Below are positions 62,059-64,000 of a DNA stretch of 64,000 nucleotides, in pieces. Origin of the DNA: Tragulus kanchil (Eukaryota > Chordata > Mammalia > Artiodactyla > Tragulidae); NCBI GenBank assembly GCA_022376925.1, contig JAIOJX010000025.1, forward strand, positions 137,041,301 through 137,105,300, in the 5' to 3' direction. The notes below the pieces were generated by a model. That model searched no databases. It was not told the origin of the DNA and worked only from the letters and a program-made list of their open reading frames with translations. Made by a program: the position numbers and the translations under genes. Position 1 is the first letter of the stretch. Every line of letters begins with the position of its first letter.

Positions 62059-62270
62059 ACTTGAGTTCGATACTGGTCCAGGGAACTAAGAACCCATATG
62101 CTGTGGTGCAACTAAGACTAACTGAGGTCACACAGGCTGCAACAACAGAGCCTGCACGATACAACTAGAGAGCCCATGCACTGCAATGAAAGATCCCACA
62201 TGATGTGACAAAGGTCCTGCATGATGCAACTAACACCCAATGCAGCCAATAAATAAATAAAATACTTTTT
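62059..62270 (+). mobile_element. CHR-2-like artiodactyl SINE, 3' part
   Basis: Runs TTCGATACTGGTCCAGGGAA, CAACTAAGA, GCAACAACAGAGCC and similar units, then an AATAAATAAATAAAA tail. Its 5' part is at 61675-61710, split by the nested SINE; duplicate parts lie at 60543-60579 and 60922-61041. Confidence 0.75.
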
Positions 62271-63119
62271 CAAAGGTAAATAAAGTGGATCTATGCTAGT
62301 TCATCTCCCAGTAGAAAACACTCTTATATTAAACTGACCGTCAAGTTCTGACCATTTCTTGAGTCAACTTTTAGAACAATATATTTGAAAATCAACCAAT
62401 CTCATGTGCTAACTATCCTCCTAGTCTCTACACTCTTCTTCCTGACTTGATTTCCAATATCAAAGAGCTAATGTTTTTCACCTCATAATCAAGTACCATG
62501 AGAAACCAATGTTGGGTCACATTTGGAGTTGCTCCTGACAATAATTTTTATGAGACTGCCTGTCAACTAACTCCTTGATGTTGTCCCTCCCATGAAATGA
62601 AATTCAAAGAACTATGGGGCCCTGAAGAGATTATTTAGTTCAGTCTCCTGTCTTCAGTTCAACAGCCGTTAGCCACGAAAGACAGGTCTTGATTATGTGC
62701 CTCTTAAAGAAGTATTGAAAAGATTCTCCACAACCGTACTCAGCAGCATAGACTCTCTTCTATCATGTGACAGTGAGAGAGTCTTCCCAAGATGTCAGCA
62801 CCATAAGGTCTCACCTCACACTGTGTACCCAGAAACCCATGTTAGTATCAGAGGTCTGATTCTTGAGGACAGATGGCAGACTTTTGAGAAATCCCTATTC
62901 ATTCAGCAAATTGCTAATTTCCTTTTTTGTAGCAAGGGAATTATGACATATATATGCAAATATTGGAATTTTAGACTTTTTAAAAGTAGTTGAACTAGAT
63001 ACACTGTTCATGCTTCTTATTAGAGGCTTTATTGGGCATTTCTTTAGTTTTATTTTTAAATGTATTAAATTATTTTATTTACTTTTTTATTTATTAGAAA
63101 ATTTATTTATTAGCAACAA

Positions 63120-63240
63120 AACAGTGGTTCTCAATCCTGACTAGACATTGGAATCTCCTGGGTCTGGGAAGCTTTGAAAAAATAATGGTACCTGGAACCA
63201 CTTTACATCAGTTAAATCAGAATCTTCGGGAGAAAAACTT
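63120..63240 (+). mobile_element. MER5A-like hAT DNA transposon remnant
   Basis: CAGTGGTTCTCAATCCTGAC, TTGGAATCTCCTGGGTCTGG and TTAAATCAGAATCTTCGGG match the start and middle of MER5A-type non-autonomous hAT-Charlie elements. Confidence 0.7.
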
Positions 63241-63668
63241 GACCAACCAATGTTTTGTGTGTTTGAATATGATTTTAATATGCAACCAGAGTAGAGAAAT
63301 ATCATGTTAAACTCTTGTTCATGAGAACAGAAAAGATCCCCAAAAGTTTGAAATGAAAACATGATAGTCCCAGGACTATTTCATGGACTGGGTGTGACAG
63401 TCATAGTGAGCTTTCTCAAGAGTACAAACATATGTGAGAAATTTTAAAAGTGCAACTCATAAGAATGAAATTACTCTCAGCAAACTCAAAATTATTAAAA
63501 AAGACTTTTAAATATTTTTCAACCAAAAAATCTATTTAATGTGAGACGGCAGTACCTTTGAATGTATCTGCCATGATTCCAGGTGTGTCTTCCAAAAGTA
63601 AGAGCATTTACAACATAAAAAGGTCTTAAAGCCTTCTTAATAGAGTATTTCAAATTAAAATCCAGCAT

Positions 63669-64000
63669 TGGGGCTTCCCCTGGTGGTCCAGTGGGTAAGG
63701 ACACCGCCTTGCAATGCAAGGGGCACCAGTTCGATCCCTGGCCTGGGAAGATCCCACATGCCGCGGAGCGGCTGGACTGATGTGTCCAAATGCCGAGCCG
63801 GAGTTCTGGAGCACATGCGCCCAGAGCCGGTGCTCTGCGACAACAGAGGTCACCGTGATGGGAGGCCCACACAGGCCAAAGAACAAAGACGGATGAAAAT
63901 AGACAAATGGAAAACCAATAGAAGTGGCCCGCCCGCTCCCCTCCCTCCCCAACCTGAACCCCGCCCAAAATAAATAAATAAATAAATCTTTAAAAAAAAT
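63669..64000 (+). mobile_element. tRNA-derived SINE, same young subfamily, reaching window end
   Basis: Near full-length relative of the 57533 element, with the same body and C-rich segment and an AATAAATAAATAAA tail running to the window edge. Confidence 0.9.

Larger units (their letters stand above)
59915..62182. repeat. Direct duplication D21, step 1133 bp
   Basis: About 59915-61041 recurs from 61042. The nested SINEs differ between the copies at several sites, more than the flanks do. Intergenic. Confidence 0.95.
49300..64000. other. Intergenic DNA upstream of KDR
   Basis: Repeats as listed plus single-copy, AT-rich stretches (notably 58000-59640 and 62280-63110) with no exon-like or RNA gene signal. 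In mammals the next gene in this direction is SRD5A3, far beyond the window. Confidence 0.7.

Noticed and set aside
60511..62164. ORFs of 110-154 codons on the minus strand at 60.5-62.2 kb
   Set aside because: Again translations of tRNA-derived SINEs, recurring wherever the SINE occurs.

Overview
The window is nuclear DNA of a ruminant mammal. It holds the 5' two thirds of KDR (VEGFR2, the main VEGF receptor) on the minus strand, plus about 15 kb upstream of its promoter. Two things point to a ruminant: Bov-tA type SINEs and other tRNA-derived artiodactyl SINEs are scattered through the introns, and the spliced protein is a clear mammalian VEGFR2. The species cannot be fixed from the sequence. 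The abundant SINE subfamily here does not look like the usual cattle copies, so a non-bovid ruminant is possible (weak inference).

Layout from high to low coordinate, which is the direction of transcription. 49.3-64 kb is intergenic: SINEs, L1, MIR and MER5 remnants, and no gene I can support. 47.9-49.3 kb is a CpG island with the TATA-less KDR promoter (three GC boxes, an NF-kB-like site, transcription start near 48820) and exon 1 (signal peptide). Exon 2 is near 43.3 kb, exon 3 at 38.3/39.4 kb, exon 4 at 35.3 kb, exons 5-7 at 30-34.7 kb, exons 8-9 at 26-28.6 kb, exons 10-12 at 17-21.4 kb, exon 13 at 16 kb, exon 14 at 13.8 kb, exon 15 at 11.4/12.5 kb, exon 16 (transmembrane) at 6.9 kb, exon 17 at 6.4 kb, exon 18 (P-loop) at 4.8/5.9 kb, exon 19 at 1.9/3.0 kb and exon 20 (kinase hinge) at 90 and 1245. 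Exons 21 onward lie beyond position 1. One copy of each exon joins into 2805 nt, open in one frame, 935 codons.

The dominant anomaly is not biological. Twenty-one direct, nearly identical duplications, all with a step of 1090-1167 bp, are strewn over genic and intergenic DNA alike. They duplicate or triplicate exons 3, 5, 6, 7, 8, 9, 10, 11, 15, 18, 19 and 20. Several joins carry a short indel-rich, degraded version of the correct sequence, and many fall in or beside interspersed repeats. This is what untrimmed contig-end overlaps or gap fills with raw long reads look like. Collapsing the duplications removes about 23.6 kb and leaves about 40.4 kb of real sequence. I found no undescribed biological system.

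Points of real biological interest are a shifted exon 7 acceptor that appears to remove two residues from Ig domain 3, an intron 13 read-through frame that would give a soluble receptor, a conserved GATA palindrome in the 5' UTR, an ETS/GATA/SOX cluster in intron 10, and an apparently young SINE subfamily with intact target-site duplications.
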